Assembly (NCBI RefSeq): GCF_025447595.1
Contig: NZ_JAOEJU010000002.1
Span: 124,001-188,000, forward strand
DNA: 64,000 nucleotides
Direction: 5' to 3'
Origin: Pseudomonas koreensis
GTDB lineage: Bacteria; Pseudomonadota; Gammaproteobacteria; Pseudomonadales; Pseudomonadaceae
Position numbers and translations under genes: made by a program. Below are positions 25,919-35,634 of this stretch, in pieces. The stretch's first letter is position 1. Every line of letters begins with the position of its first letter. A model generated the notes under the pieces. It was not told where the DNA came from, did no database searches, and saw only the letters and a program-made list of their open reading frames with translations.

Positions 25919-26200
25919 AACGTTCTCACGGGTCAAGGCAGGGTTGCTGGAAGAAACACCTCTGCGGGTGCCTGGTCGCTTTTCAAAAGCACCGTTATCG
26001 GGACGCCAGGCAACTGGCCGCCGTCACGCCCGAATCGATCTGTTTCCATATATTGCACCGCCTTTCAGCCGGAAGTCGCGGTGTTACCCTGCAAAAGCGC
26101 CTCCCCAAGGGCGATTCCTACACCCAAAGCGGATTTTTACTCAGCTCGCCCAGACATTTCCCATGTCTGCGTGAGCCTCGTCATTCAAGGAGCCCACACC

Positions 26201-27964
26201 ATGCATGCCATCAGCTTTATTCAGGATCTGGCGGTGATCATGTTGGTCGCAGGTGTGGTGACCGTGCTGTTCCACCGCTTCAAGCAGCCGGTGGTGCTCG
26301 GCTACATCGTCGCCGGTTTCATTATCGGCCCGCACACACCGCCGTTCGGACTGATCCACGACGAAGAAACCATCAAGACCCTTGCCGAGCTGGGGGTGAT
26401 TTTCCTGATGTTCTGCCTGGGCCTGGAGTTCAGCCTGCGCAAGTTGTTCAAGGTCGGCGCCACGGCATTCATCGCGGCGTTTCTCGAAATTGTGCTGATG
26501 ATATGGATCGGCTACGAAATCGGTCGCTGGTTCGAGTGGAACACCATGGACTCGCTGTTCCTCGGTGCGATCCTGGCGATTTCCTCGACCACCATCATCG
26601 TCAAGGCGCTCAACGACCTGAAGATGAAAAACGAGCGCTTCGCGCAGCTGATTTTCGGCGTATTGATCGTTGAGGACATTCTCGGCATCGGCATCATCGC
26701 CTTGCTGTCGAGCATTGCGGTCAGCGGCACGGTAAGTTCCGGCGAAGTGTTTTCCACGGTCGGCAAGCTCTCACTGTTCATGATCGTCGCGCTGGTAATC
26801 GGCATTCTGCTGGTGCCGCGACTGTTGTCCTACGTGGCGAAATTCGAAAGCAACGAGATGCTGCTGATCACCGTACTGGGCCTGTGTTTCGGCTTCTGCC
26901 TGTTGGTGGTCAAACTTGAGTACAGCATGGTACTCGGGGCGTTCCTGATCGGCGCGATCATGGCGGAGTCCCGGCAATTGCTGAAAATCGAGCGCCTGAT
27001 CGAGCCGGTTCGTGACCTGTTCAGTGCGATCTTCTTCGTCGCCATCGGCCTGATGCTCGATCCGATGATCCTTCTGCAATACGCGTGGCCGATTGCGGTG
27101 ATTACCGTCGCCGTGGTGCTGGGCAAGATGTTGTCCTGCGGCCTCGGTGCCTTTATCGCCGGCAATGACGGACGCACCTCACTGCGGGTCGGGATGGGGC
27201 TTTCGCAGATTGGCGAATTTTCTTTCATCATCGCGGCGCTGGGGATGACCCTGCAGGTCACCAGCAACTTCCTGTATCCGGTGGCCGTGGCGGTTTCGGT
27301 GATTACCACGTTGCTGACGCCGTACCTGATCCGGGCTGCCGATCCGCTGTCGATCAAACTGTCCGCCGCGATGCCGCAGCGCCTCGGTCGAGTGTTCGGG
27401 ATGTACGGCGAGTGGTTGCGCAGCATTCAACCGCAGGGTGAGGGCGCGATGCTGGCGTCGATGATCCGGCGAATCCTGCTGCAGGTCGGTGTCAATCTGG
27501 CGCTGGTGATCGCGATCTTCTTTGCCGGCGCTTTCTTTGCCGGACGCCTCTCGATCTGGATGCAGGACTGGATCAGCGACCCAAGCTGGCAGAAAGCGTT
27601 GATCTGGGGCGGGGCGTTGCTGGTGTCGTTGCCGTTCCTGATCGCGGCCTATCGCAAGCTCAAGGCGCTGTCGATGCTGCTGGCGGAGATGGGCGTGAAG
27701 CCGGAGATGGCGGGGCGTCACACACAGCGAGTACGCCGGGTGATCGCCGAAGTGATCCCGATCATCTCGCTGCTGGTGATTTTCCTGCTGTTGGCAGCCT
27801 TGTCGGCCAGTATCCTGCCGACCAACAAGTTGCTGGTGCTGATCGCCGTGGTCGCGGCCGCCGTGGCGGCGCTGCTCTGGCGCTGGTTCATCCGGGTGCA
27901 CACGCGGATGCAGGTGGCTTTGCTGGAAACCCTCGACAACCACAAGGAGCCGTCGGGGCACTGA
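26201..27964 (+). CDS. CPA2-family cation:proton antiporter (KefB-like)
   Basis: A 587-residue inner-membrane protein with about 13 hydrophobic segments, of the monovalent cation:proton antiporter-2 family. Motifs are 'VLGYIVAGFIIGPHTPP', 'LGVIFLMFCLGLEFS' and 'LGAFLIGAIMAES'. It lacks the TrkA-N regulatory domain of KefB/KefC. AAGGAG stands 8 nt before ATG 26201. The ion carried (K+ or Na+) cannot be told. The leader (25919-26200) shows no clear signal. Confidence 0.9.
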   Translation: MHAISFIQDLAVIMLVAGVVTVLFHRFKQPVVLGYIVAGFIIGPHTPPFGLIHDEETIKTLAELGVIFLMFCLGLEFSLRKLFKVGATAFIAAFLEIVLMIWIGYEIGRWFEWNTMDSLFLGAILAISSTTIIVKALNDLKMKNERFAQLIFGVLIVEDILGIGIIALLSSIAVSGTVSSGEVFSTVGKLSLFMIVALVIGILLVPRLLSYVAKFESNEMLLITVLGLCFGFCLLVVKLEYSMVLGAFLIGAIMAESRQLLKIERLIEPVRDLFSAIFFVAIGLMLDPMILLQYAWPIAVITVAVVLGKMLSCGLGAFIAGNDGRTSLRVGMGLSQIGEFSFIIAALGMTLQVTSNFLYPVAVAVSVITTLLTPYLIRAADPLSIKLSAAMPQRLGRVFGMYGEWLRSIQPQGEGAMLASMIRRILLQVGVNLALVIAIFFAGAFFAGRLSIWMQDWISDPSWQKALIWGGALLVSLPFLIAAYRKLKALSMLLAEMGVKPEMAGRHTQRVRRVIAEVIPIISLLVIFLLLAALSASILPTNKLLVLIAVVAAAVAALLWRWFIRVHTRMQVALLETLDNHKEPSGH

Positions 27965-27985
27965 CCGCCCAGGGTGTGGGGCGTT

Positions 27986-28393
27986 TCAGCTTTCCAGCCA
28001 GACGTCCCGCGCCCAGTGCCAGACCGATTCCCAGGACTCTTCGGTGATCAGCTCTTCTTCGCCCGACCACAGCACCACAGTGCCGTCCTCTTCGACGCAG
28101 TAATAGTCGTCGCCGTCCTGGCAGATCGGGATCAGGTCGCGCGGCACACCGGCATCCCAGGCGTTGGCGGCAACGTCCGGCAGGTAGGTGTGGGATTGCG
28201 GGTCGGTGACTGTCACCGGCTCCAGGCTGCCGTAAACCACATCACTGACAGTCAGCAGAAACTCTTTGAAGACGAACGGGATGTTGATGAAAAGCTCTTC
28301 TTCGACTTCCACCAACTGGTCTTCGTCGGGCAACTCCAGGGGAACCGGTACGGGTTCGTTGGCTTCGCGCAGTTGTTCGATGATTTCTTCCAC
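27986..28393 (-). CDS. SMI1/KNR4 (SUKH)-like protein
   Basis: A very acidic 135-residue protein. 'FINIPFVFKEFLLTVSDVVYGSLEPVTV' spread over residues 36-65 and 'LIPICQDGDDYYCVEEDGTVVLW' near 90-110 form the SMI1/KNR4 signature. Many SUKH proteins are immunity proteins for nuclease toxins, but a solitary form also occurs in many Pseudomonas; no toxin gene is adjacent here. Its role is therefore open. Confidence 0.8.
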   Translation of the reverse strand: MEEIIEQLREANEPVPVPLELPDEDQLVEVEEELFINIPFVFKEFLLTVSDVVYGSLEPVTVTDPQSHTYLPDVAANAWDAGVPRDLIPICQDGDDYYCVEEDGTVVLWSGEEELITEESWESVWHWARDVWLES

Positions 28394-28476
28394 GTCCGGG
28401 ATCCTCTTGCTTGAATGGCGCGGTTTATATGGGCCGGTTTATACAGTAGCTCGCTATAGATGCAACCGCGAAATAG

Positions 28477-28503
28477 AAAACCCCGGCCGAGGCCGGGGTT
28501 TTT
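28477..28503. terminator. Rho-independent terminator after Tim44-like gene
   Basis: A GC-rich stem (AACCCCGGCC / GGCCGGGGTT) with a 2-nt loop and T-runs on both strands follows the minus-strand Tim44-like gene. Confidence 0.9.
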
Positions 28504-28531
28504 AATGCTGCAGCTAAAACGTCGGAGGTGA

Positions 28532-29410
28532 TCAGCCGTTCTGGCGGATACCGGCTACGAACCAAGGCTGGTTATCGCCCTGTGGACGTTCCATGTTCCA
28601 GCTTTCGCTGAACACTTCGCCCTGCTGGTCGAAACGCGAGGTTTTCGACACGCCGCTGAAGGTCAGGGTAGCGATGGTCTTGTCGGCACGGTCATCCACG
28701 CCATCCAGTTGCACCTGGAGATTGTCGATGTAGGTGGACTGGAAGGCGTCGCCCAGTTCCGCGCGCTCACGCTTGAGGAACTCGAACATTTGCGGGGTAA
28801 CGAACTCGGCGATCTTGTCCATTTCGTTGGCATCCCAGTGCTGCTGCAGCGCCTGGAAGTGACTGCGGGCGGCTTCGAGGAAGCGCTGTTCGTTGAACCA
28901 GGCCGGTGCGTTGATCACCGGACGGGCAGCAGCAGGTGCGGCCGAACCACCGAAGATCGAACCCATTGCGGCAGGCTTCTGTTCGAACACTTCACGCTGC
29001 ATTGGCGCGCCCGCCGGAGCGAATTGCTCCTGCTGCTTGCGGCGACGGGCGGCGATGAAGCGGAAGATCACGAACGCGATCACGGCCATGATCAGGATGT
29101 CGAAGATCTGCATGCCTTCGAAGCCGCCGCCCATGAGCATGGAAGCGAGCAGGCCACCGGCCGCGATGCCGGCCAGAGGGCCGAGCCATTTCGAAGCACC
29201 GCCGGCCTTAGCGGCGGCGCCAGCGGCGCCGGCAGCACCGGCGGTCGCTGCAGCGCCGCCCATGCCTGGGGAAGAAGGAGCCATCTGGCTGGTCTGGTGC
29301 GTCGGCGCAGCGCCGGCGCTTTTGCCACCACCAAAGCGCTTGGCGTTGGCGTCGAGGCTCATCGTCAGGCCGATGCACAACGCCATGGCGATGCTAAGAA
29401 AACGTTTCAT
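28532..29410 (-). CDS. Tim44-domain membrane protein
   Basis: A 292-residue protein: signal or first transmembrane segment (RFLSIAMALCIGLTMSLDANA), a low-complexity Gly/Ala/Ser-rich stretch (25-80), a second membrane segment ('DILIMAVIAFVIFRFIAARRRKQQ', about 118-135) and a C-terminal Tim44-like domain (about 165-290) ending 'PWFVAGIRQNG'. The domain resembles the membrane-binding part of mitochondrial Tim44; the bacterial role is not established. Start 29410 gives an N-terminus MKRFLS with typical export features. Confidence 0.86.
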   Translation of the reverse strand: MKRFLSIAMALCIGLTMSLDANAKRFGGGKSAGAAPTHQTSQMAPSSPGMGGAAATAGAAGAAGAAAKAGGASKWLGPLAGIAAGGLLASMLMGGGFEGMQIFDILIMAVIAFVIFRFIAARRRKQQEQFAPAGAPMQREVFEQKPAAMGSIFGGSAAPAAARPVINAPAWFNEQRFLEAARSHFQALQQHWDANEMDKIAEFVTPQMFEFLKRERAELGDAFQSTYIDNLQVQLDGVDDRADKTIATLTFSGVSKTSRFDQQGEVFSESWNMERPQGDNQPWFVAGIRQNG

Positions 29411-29585
29411 AAAGGGAATTCCCGTTTGTGGAGACACGCGCGCCATGTTGCACAGCTGAAGTGTTACTGGCTAGCGAGAGAGTGTTTCGGGCTTTTGCCT
29501 GACAGGTTACGTTCAGCTCGGTCGGGGCAATAAGGCCATGTACTTTTGTGTGTAGGAAAAGGTGATAGGTTCAGCAGGAAATGGA

Positions 29586-30026
29586 TCAGCGCCGTAAGGC
29601 CAGCACCACCACGCCGGCAGTGATCAGGCCGATACCGCCCCACTGGCGCAGGTCGAGTTTCTCGCCCAGCAGGATCACACCGAGCACCGCCACGAAGACC
29701 ACGCTGAGCTTGTCCACCGGGGCGACCAGCGATGCCGGGCCGACTTTCAACGCCCGGAAGTAGCACAGCCACGAAGCGCCGGTACCCAGCCCCGACAACA
29801 GCAGGAACAGATAGCTCTTGGCGGAGATCGATCCCAAGGACTGATATTGGCCCGTGGCGTACAAAATCAAGGCCAGACTGACCAATACGACGATTGTGCG
29901 CAGCAGGGTGGCGAAGTCGGAGTTGACGTTTTCGATGCCGATCTTGGCGAAGATGGCCGTCAGCGCGGCGAAAGTGGCCGAGAGCAGGGCCCAGAATGTC
30001 CAGGAAGAAAAGAAGCCCGAGCCCAT
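29586..30026 (-). CDS. Small EamA/DMT-family membrane protein
   Basis: A 146-residue protein of four to five hydrophobic segments matching a single EamA repeat ('ALLSATFAALTAIFAKIG', 'GASWLCYFRALKVGPASLVAPVDKLS', 'GEKLDLRQWGGIGLI'). Full-length drug/metabolite transporters have two such repeats, so this acts presumably as a dimer. ATG 30026 is chosen because everything further upstream in frame is translated REP sequence. Confidence 0.85.
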   Translation of the reverse strand: MGSGFFSSWTFWALLSATFAALTAIFAKIGIENVNSDFATLLRTIVVLVSLALILYATGQYQSLGSISAKSYLFLLLSGLGTGASWLCYFRALKVGPASLVAPVDKLSVVFVAVLGVILLGEKLDLRQWGGIGLITAGVVVLALRR

Positions 30027-30063
30027 GCATGGTGTCCTGTCGGTAAGGGTTGCATAAATCCAT

Positions 30064-30150
30064 GCGGGAGCGAGCCTGCTCGCGATGGCTGCACCGTGGT
30101 TTATCAGGTAAACCGCAGCGCTCCAATTCGCGAGCAGGCTCGCTCCCACA
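30064..30150. repeat. REPIN (inverted REP pair)
   Basis: GGGAGCGAGCCTGCTCGCGA at 30066 and its reverse complement ending at 30149 flank about 42 bp between the EamA gene and uvrD. Confidence 0.92.
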
Positions 30151-30168
30151 GAACAGCAGAACCGGCGT

Positions 30169-32352
30169 CTAGATCGCTTCCAGCTTCGCGTAGCCGAGCA
30201 TCAGCCACTTACTGCCTTCGCTGAAGTTCACCTGCACCCGGGCCTGGGCGCCGGCGCCTTCGAAGTTGAGGATCACGCCGTCGCCGAATATCGAGTGACG
30301 GACAGCCTGGCCAAGGCTCAGGCCGGTTTCCGGAATCTCGCTGCCGCTGAACAGGTTGCTGCCGCCCATCGACTGGTTGCCGCCGAACGGTCGGCTGACG
30401 CTGTTGGACAGGCGCACTTCCTGAATCAGGCCTTTCGGTACCTCCCGTACGAAACGCGACACCTTGTTGTAGGTTTCGCTGCCGTAGAGGCGTCGGGTTT
30501 CAGCATAGGTCATCACCAGATTCTGCATCGCCCGGGTAATGCCGACATAAGCCAGACGCCGCTCTTCCTCAAGGCGTCCCGGCTCTTCCAGGCTCATCTT
30601 GTGCGGGAACAGGCCTTCCTCCATGCCCACCAGAAACACGTAAGGGAATTCCAGGCCCTTGGCGCTGTGCAGGGTCATCAACTGAATGCTGTCTTCGTGT
30701 TCGTCGGCCTGAGTGTCACCGGCCTCCAGCGAAGCGTGACCAAGGAACGCCGCCAGTGGCGTCAGCTCCTCGTCTTCTTCGGTGTTCTCGAAGTTGCGCG
30801 CGGCGCTGACCAGTTCCTCAAGGTTTTCCACCCGGGCCTGGCCTTTTTCGCCTTTTTCCGCTTCGTGGTAGGCGATCAATCCGGATTGCTCGATGACGGT
30901 CTGGGTCATCAGGTGCAACGGCATCTCGGCGCATTTGGCAGCGAGGTTCTCGATCAGCTCGATAAACGCGCCCAGCGCACCGGCCGCGCGACCGGTCAGG
31001 CCTTTATTGGCCACCAGTTGGCGCATGGCTTCCCACATCGACACGTCGCTGTGACGGGCATGTTCGCGGATCGCTTCGACGGTTTTCTCGCCGATGCCGC
31101 GAGCCGGGACATTGATCACCCGCTCCAGCGCCGCATCGTTGCCGCGACCTTCCAGCAAACGCAGGTAGGCCATGGCGTTCTTGATTTCCGCCCGTTCGAA
31201 GAAGCGCTGGCCGCCATAGATGCGGTACGGAATGCGTTCGCGCAGCAAGGCTTCTTCCAGAACGCGCGATTGGGCGTTGGAGCGGTAGAGAATCGCGATA
31301 TCGCTGCGAGCCAGGCCGGTTTTCAGCGCGCTTTCGATGGTTTCGACAACGTAGCGTGCTTCATCGTGTTCGTTGAACGCGGCGTAGAGGTTGATCGCTT
31401 CGCCATCGCCGCCGTCGGTCCACAGTTCTTTGCCCAGACGTCCGGTGTTGTTGGCGATCAGGGCGTTGGCGGCCTTGAGGATGCCGGCCGTGGAGCGGTA
31501 GTTCTGCTCCAGACGGATGGTCACCGAGTCCGGGAAGTCCGAAGAGTACTGGTGGATGTTCTCGATTTTCGCGCCGCGCCAGCCGTAGATCGACTGGTCG
31601 TCATCGCCGACCACCATCAGGCTGTCGCCGCCCTTGCCCAGCAGGCGCAACCAGGCGTACTGCACGGCGTTGGTGTCCTGGAATTCGTCCACCAGAATGT
31701 GTCGGAAACGCTTCTGATAGTGCGCCAGCAGGCCCGGGTGGTCGCGCCACAGGTCCAGGGCACGCAGCAGCAGTTCGGAGAAATCGATAACGCCGGCACG
31801 CTGGCACGCAGCCTCGTAGGCTTCATAAATGCCGCGCATGGTGGCCAGGAACAGATCGCCGCTGGCTTGAATATGTTGCGGACGCAGACCTTCGTCTTTC
31901 TGCCCGTTGATGAACCACTGGGCCTGACGGGCCGGCCAGCGCTGTTCGTCCAGCCCCAGCTCGCGGATCACCCGCTTGACCAGGCGTTGCTGGTCGTCGC
32001 TGTCGAGAATCTGAAAGGTCTGGCTCAGCCCGGCTTCCTGCCAGTGCGCCCGCAACAGGCGGTGTGCCAGGCCGTGGAAGGTGCCGACCCACATGCCGGC
32101 CGGGTTGATGCCCAGCAATTGCTCGATGCGGTGACGCATCTCGGCAGCGGCCTTATTGGTGAAGGTCACCGACAGAATCGAGTGGGGCGAGGCGTTTTCG
32201 ACCTGGATCAACCAGGCGATACGGTGCACCAGCACTCGGGTTTTGCCGGAGCCGGCACCGGCCAGGACCAATTGACGACCAACGGGAGCCGCTACGGCCT
32301 GGCGTTGGGCATCGTTGAGGGAGTTCAGCAGAAGGGAGAGATCATCGCGCAT
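30169..32352 (-). CDS. uvrD: DNA helicase II UvrD
   Basis: A 727-residue superfamily 1A helicase that unwinds 3' to 5' in nucleotide-excision and mismatch repair. Motifs in order are LNDAQRQAV (Q motif), GAGSGKTRVL (Walker A, ~31-40), SVTFTNKAA (Ia), DEFQDTN (II), GDDDQSIYGWRGA (III), LEQNYRST (IV), LMTLHSAKGLEFP (V) and VGITRAM (VI). Its length matches the family. The stop is just next to a REPIN. The 258-bp gap to the divergent GGDEF/EAL gene contains its promoter; a LexA site was not recognised. Confidence 0.97.
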   Translation of the reverse strand: MRDDLSLLLNSLNDAQRQAVAAPVGRQLVLAGAGSGKTRVLVHRIAWLIQVENASPHSILSVTFTNKAAAEMRHRIEQLLGINPAGMWVGTFHGLAHRLLRAHWQEAGLSQTFQILDSDDQQRLVKRVIRELGLDEQRWPARQAQWFINGQKDEGLRPQHIQASGDLFLATMRGIYEAYEAACQRAGVIDFSELLLRALDLWRDHPGLLAHYQKRFRHILVDEFQDTNAVQYAWLRLLGKGGDSLMVVGDDDQSIYGWRGAKIENIHQYSSDFPDSVTIRLEQNYRSTAGILKAANALIANNTGRLGKELWTDGGDGEAINLYAAFNEHDEARYVVETIESALKTGLARSDIAILYRSNAQSRVLEEALLRERIPYRIYGGQRFFERAEIKNAMAYLRLLEGRGNDAALERVINVPARGIGEKTVEAIREHARHSDVSMWEAMRQLVANKGLTGRAAGALGAFIELIENLAAKCAEMPLHLMTQTVIEQSGLIAYHEAEKGEKGQARVENLEELVSAARNFENTEEDEELTPLAAFLGHASLEAGDTQADEHEDSIQLMTLHSAKGLEFPYVFLVGMEEGLFPHKMSLEEPGRLEEERRLAYVGITRAMQNLVMTYAETRRLYGSETYNKVSRFVREVPKGLIQEVRLSNSVSRPFGGNQSMGGSNLFSGSEIPETGLSLGQAVRHSIFGDGVILNFEGAGAQARVQVNFSEGSKWLMLGYAKLEAI

Positions 32353-32610
32353 CGGGGCATTCTAGGGTGCGCCGCAGGCCCGGGCAAACCGAGCTTTGCA
32401 TTAGCCGATGAAAGTGCCGCCAATGACGACTGGTCGGTCACTGGCTACAGGCTTTGGCCCGCCTCGCTCTGCGAGTTTTGCCGGTGATCGGGCGGGGAAA
32501 GTTTCGCTCAAATTATGATCTGGAGCAGTTTGGCAACGGGATCGGCTTGTGTATGCTCCGTCAACGTTTCCGGGCGCATGCTCACACTTATAAGAACAAG
32601 AACGTTGCCT

Positions 32611-35484
32611 ATGACCCTCAGCTTCGACCTGTCGGGCCCCTCCGTGGAACCCCGGGTGATCCGCAAGCATTACGCCACCCAGATGGCGGTCGAGCGCACG
32701 CGCCTTCTTTATCAGGGTTCGCTGTTGCCCACCCTGTTCATGTTGATCAATGGTCTGGTCTGCGCCGGCCTGCTCTGGAGTCCGCAGCGTTACTTCGTGG
32801 TCAGCGTCTGGCTGGTGTGGCTGCTGTCTCTGGTGGCGCTGCGAGTGATTCAGGTCGCGGCATTCGATTCGGCGATCCCAGATCGCCAGGCCCAGCCGAT
32901 CTGGGGCCGGATGTTCCTGCTTGGCTCGACCATGACCGGCCTGACCCTCGCTGGCGCCGGCATCGCTCTGGTCCCCGCCGACAACTTCATGCAGCAGGCC
33001 TGGGTGTTCGGCCTGATCGGCGCCGCGACCCTGTCGGCCAGCGTGGCCTACGCCGTGAGTATTCCGGCCTTTCTCTCCTTTACCTTGCCATGCCTGCTGC
33101 CGGCCATCGGCTACCTGTTCTGGGGCGGTGATGAGTTGGCGCGCGGTTGGGGCTGGCTCGGGCTGATCCTGCTCGGCTCTCTGAGCGTCGTGGCGTGGCA
33201 GGTCAATCGACTGATTGATCGTGGTTTGCTGCGGCGCTTCCAGAATCAGCACTTGATCGAACACCTGCAACAAGCGCAAACCCGCAGCGAACAGCTCAAT
33301 CAGGAGCTGGCGAAGGAAATCGAGCACCGGCGTTGCGCCGAGGGCAAGCTGCGTGAAGCACAGGTCGAACTGGAAGACCGGGTCGCCCAGCGCAGCCGAG
33401 AGCTGGACGTCGCCAACCAGGCTCTCAGCAAAAGCGAAGCGCGCCTGGCCTTGGCGCTGAAGGCCAGCGAGTTGGGGTTGTGGGACTGGAATCTGCAGAC
33501 CGATGAAGTTCACCACACACAGATTCAGGAACTGTTCGGCATTGACCCGGAATACGTCACCGGACTGCTCAGGCATCTACGACCCCGGCTGCACCCGGAG
33601 GACGTGCCGCCGCTCAAGCGTGCGTTGATCGAGCATTTGAAAGGGCGAACCGAGGATTATCAGATCGAATACCGCGTGCGCCACGGCGATGGCCACTGGG
33701 TCTGGATCGAAGACCGCGGACGCGCGGTGGAGCGCGACGATAGCGGGCGGGTCATCCGCATGGTCGGTACCCGGCGCGACATCAGCGTCAGCAAAAGCCT
33801 GGAAGCCCAACAGCAACTGGCGGCGACAGTATTCGAGGCCGCCAGCGAAGGCATCGTGATCCTTGACCCGAATTATTCGCTGATCGCTATCAACCAGGCC
33901 TTCAGCCGGGTCACCGGGTATGACATCGACGACATGCTCGGGCGCAACGTCGTCGAACTGCCGTGCAGCCGCGACGCTCGCCGGCACTACGTCGCGATCC
34001 GCCATGCGCTGGAACAGCACGGCAGCTGGCAGGGCGAACTGGTGGAAACCCGCAAGAACGGCGAGCTGTATCCGCAGTGGCTGCAATTGAATGCCGTGCG
34101 CGACAGTCGGGGAAATGTGAGTCATATCGTCGGCTTCTTCGCCGATCTGTCGGCGCGCCGTGAGTCCGAAGAGCGCATGCGCTACCTGACCCACTATGAC
34201 GAGCTCACCGGGCTGGCCAATCGCTCGCTGTTCCGCGAACGCCTGCACGAAGCTCATCAGCGCGTGCGGCAGGGCGGGCGCAGGAGTCTGGCGCTGCTGC
34301 ACATCAATCTGGATCGCTTCAAATTGCTCAACGACAGCCTCGGCCACGAGATCGCCGACCAGTTGCTGCAAAAGATGTCTAGACGGCTGGTCAACGCCCT
34401 GCCGGAGGCCGACACCATCGCCCGGCTGTCCGGCGACGAGTTTGCGGTGCTGTTCGACGCCTACGGCAACCTGTCGAGCCTGGCGCGGGTCGCCACGCGA
34501 CTGTCGACCAAGCTACGTCTGCCGTTGACCGTGGAAGGGCATGAACTGGTCGTCAGTGCCTCGATGGGTATCAGCATGCTGCCGGACAATGCGCGGGAGA
34601 TTTCCGCGCTGGTCAGCCAGTCGAACATGGCCATGCAGCATGCCAAACACCTGGGTGGCAACAACTTCCAGTTCTACACCGACAGTCTGCAGGCCAGCAC
34701 GCTGGAGCGCCTGCAACTGGAAAACCAGTTGCGTAAAGCTATCGAGGACAAGCAACTGCACGTCTTCTACCAGCCGAAGCTGTGTCTTGCGACTGGCCGC
34801 CTGAATGCCGCCGAGGCCTTGGTGCGCTGGGATCATCCAGTCATGGGGCGCGTGCCGCCGGGGGATTTTATTGGTCTGGCCGAAGAAACCGGATTGATCG
34901 GCCCCATCGGTGAGTTCGTATTGCGCCAGGCTTGTTTGCAGGCCTGTGAGTGGCAGCTTCAGGGACTGACGCCGATCCGTGTTTCGGTGAACCTGTCGGT
35001 TCATCAACTGCGCCAGGGAAAACTGGTCAGTCTGGTACGTCAGGTGCTGGAGGAAACCGGACTGGCGCCGCACTGCCTCGAACTGGAACTGACAGAAAGC
35101 CAGTTGCTCGACAGCGTCGAACACATCATTGCCACGTTCCAACAGTTGCGGGATCTGGGCGTGAAACTGGCGATTGACGATTTCGGAACCGGGTACTCGT
35201 CGCTGAGTTATCTGAAGCGGATTCCGGTGGATTACGTGAAGATCGATCAGGCATTCATTCGCGGACTGGGTGAGGGCACTGAGGATGCGGCGATTACCCG
35301 GGCGATTATCGCCATGGCTCACGGGTTGTCGCTGAAGGTGGTCGCCGAAGGTGTCGAGCGGCCCGAGCAACTGGAGTTTCTGAAGGCTGAAGGTTGTGAT
35401 GAAGTGCAGGGGTACCTGATCAGTCGGCCTGTCGAGGCGGCAGGTCTTGCAGCGTTGTTGCATCAACAGGAAAAACCGTCTTAA
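32611..35484 (+). CDS. Membrane PAS-GGDEF-EAL cyclic-di-GMP protein
   Basis: A 957-residue protein. Residues ~30-205 hold about six transmembrane helices, 210-290 a coiled coil, then two PAS domains (about 290-400 with 'LWDWNLQTDEVHHT' and 405-520 with 'ILDPNYSLIAINQAFSRVTGYD'), a GGDEF domain (about 525-690) with SGDEF in place of GGDEF, and an EAL domain (700-950) with EALVRW, ELTES, DDFGTGYSS and KIDQAFI. The EAL residues look intact, so c-di-GMP hydrolysis is likely; the altered GGDEF may still bind GTP or be active. The position beside uvrD is as in P. aeruginosa. The ribosome site before ATG 32611 is weak. Confidence 0.93.
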   Translation: MTLSFDLSGPSVEPRVIRKHYATQMAVERTRLLYQGSLLPTLFMLINGLVCAGLLWSPQRYFVVSVWLVWLLSLVALRVIQVAAFDSAIPDRQAQPIWGRMFLLGSTMTGLTLAGAGIALVPADNFMQQAWVFGLIGAATLSASVAYAVSIPAFLSFTLPCLLPAIGYLFWGGDELARGWGWLGLILLGSLSVVAWQVNRLIDRGLLRRFQNQHLIEHLQQAQTRSEQLNQELAKEIEHRRCAEGKLREAQVELEDRVAQRSRELDVANQALSKSEARLALALKASELGLWDWNLQTDEVHHTQIQELFGIDPEYVTGLLRHLRPRLHPEDVPPLKRALIEHLKGRTEDYQIEYRVRHGDGHWVWIEDRGRAVERDDSGRVIRMVGTRRDISVSKSLEAQQQLAATVFEAASEGIVILDPNYSLIAINQAFSRVTGYDIDDMLGRNVVELPCSRDARRHYVAIRHALEQHGSWQGELVETRKNGELYPQWLQLNAVRDSRGNVSHIVGFFADLSARRESEERMRYLTHYDELTGLANRSLFRERLHEAHQRVRQGGRRSLALLHINLDRFKLLNDSLGHEIADQLLQKMSRRLVNALPEADTIARLSGDEFAVLFDAYGNLSSLARVATRLSTKLRLPLTVEGHELVVSASMGISMLPDNAREISALVSQSNMAMQHAKHLGGNNFQFYTDSLQASTLERLQLENQLRKAIEDKQLHVFYQPKLCLATGRLNAAEALVRWDHPVMGRVPPGDFIGLAEETGLIGPIGEFVLRQACLQACEWQLQGLTPIRVSVNLSVHQLRQGKLVSLVRQVLEETGLAPHCLELELTESQLLDSVEHIIATFQQLRDLGVKLAIDDFGTGYSSLSYLKRIPVDYVKIDQAFIRGLGEGTEDAAITRAIIAMAHGLSLKVVAEGVERPEQLEFLKAEGCDEVQGYLISRPVEAAGLAALLHQQEKPS

Positions 35485-35558
35485 AGGGCTACATAAGGTG
35501 CATATCGCCTGTTACAGGGGCATCGAGTTATGCATTGAGCAGGCAAAAAGCCGATTCA

Positions 35559-35573
35559 TGTAGTATAACTACA
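35559..35573. promoter_or_regulatory. 15-bp palindrome upstream of RpiR/HexR-like gene
   Basis: TGTAGTATAACTACA has perfect 6-bp arms and lies 62 bp before the regulator start. It resembles HexR operators (TTGT-N7/8-ACAA types), so auto-regulation by the RpiR-family protein is likely; the site could also overlap the promoter. Confidence 0.65.
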
Positions 35574-35634
35574 AGCTTGCTACATCCCCGGCATCTGGCC
35601 ATAACTCATCTTTCCATAACAAGAGTCCAGCCCC

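Noticed and set aside
30295..32487. 730-codon frame opposite uvrD
   Set aside because: UvrD has all helicase motifs; the opposite frame is a composition artefact of a high-GC gene.
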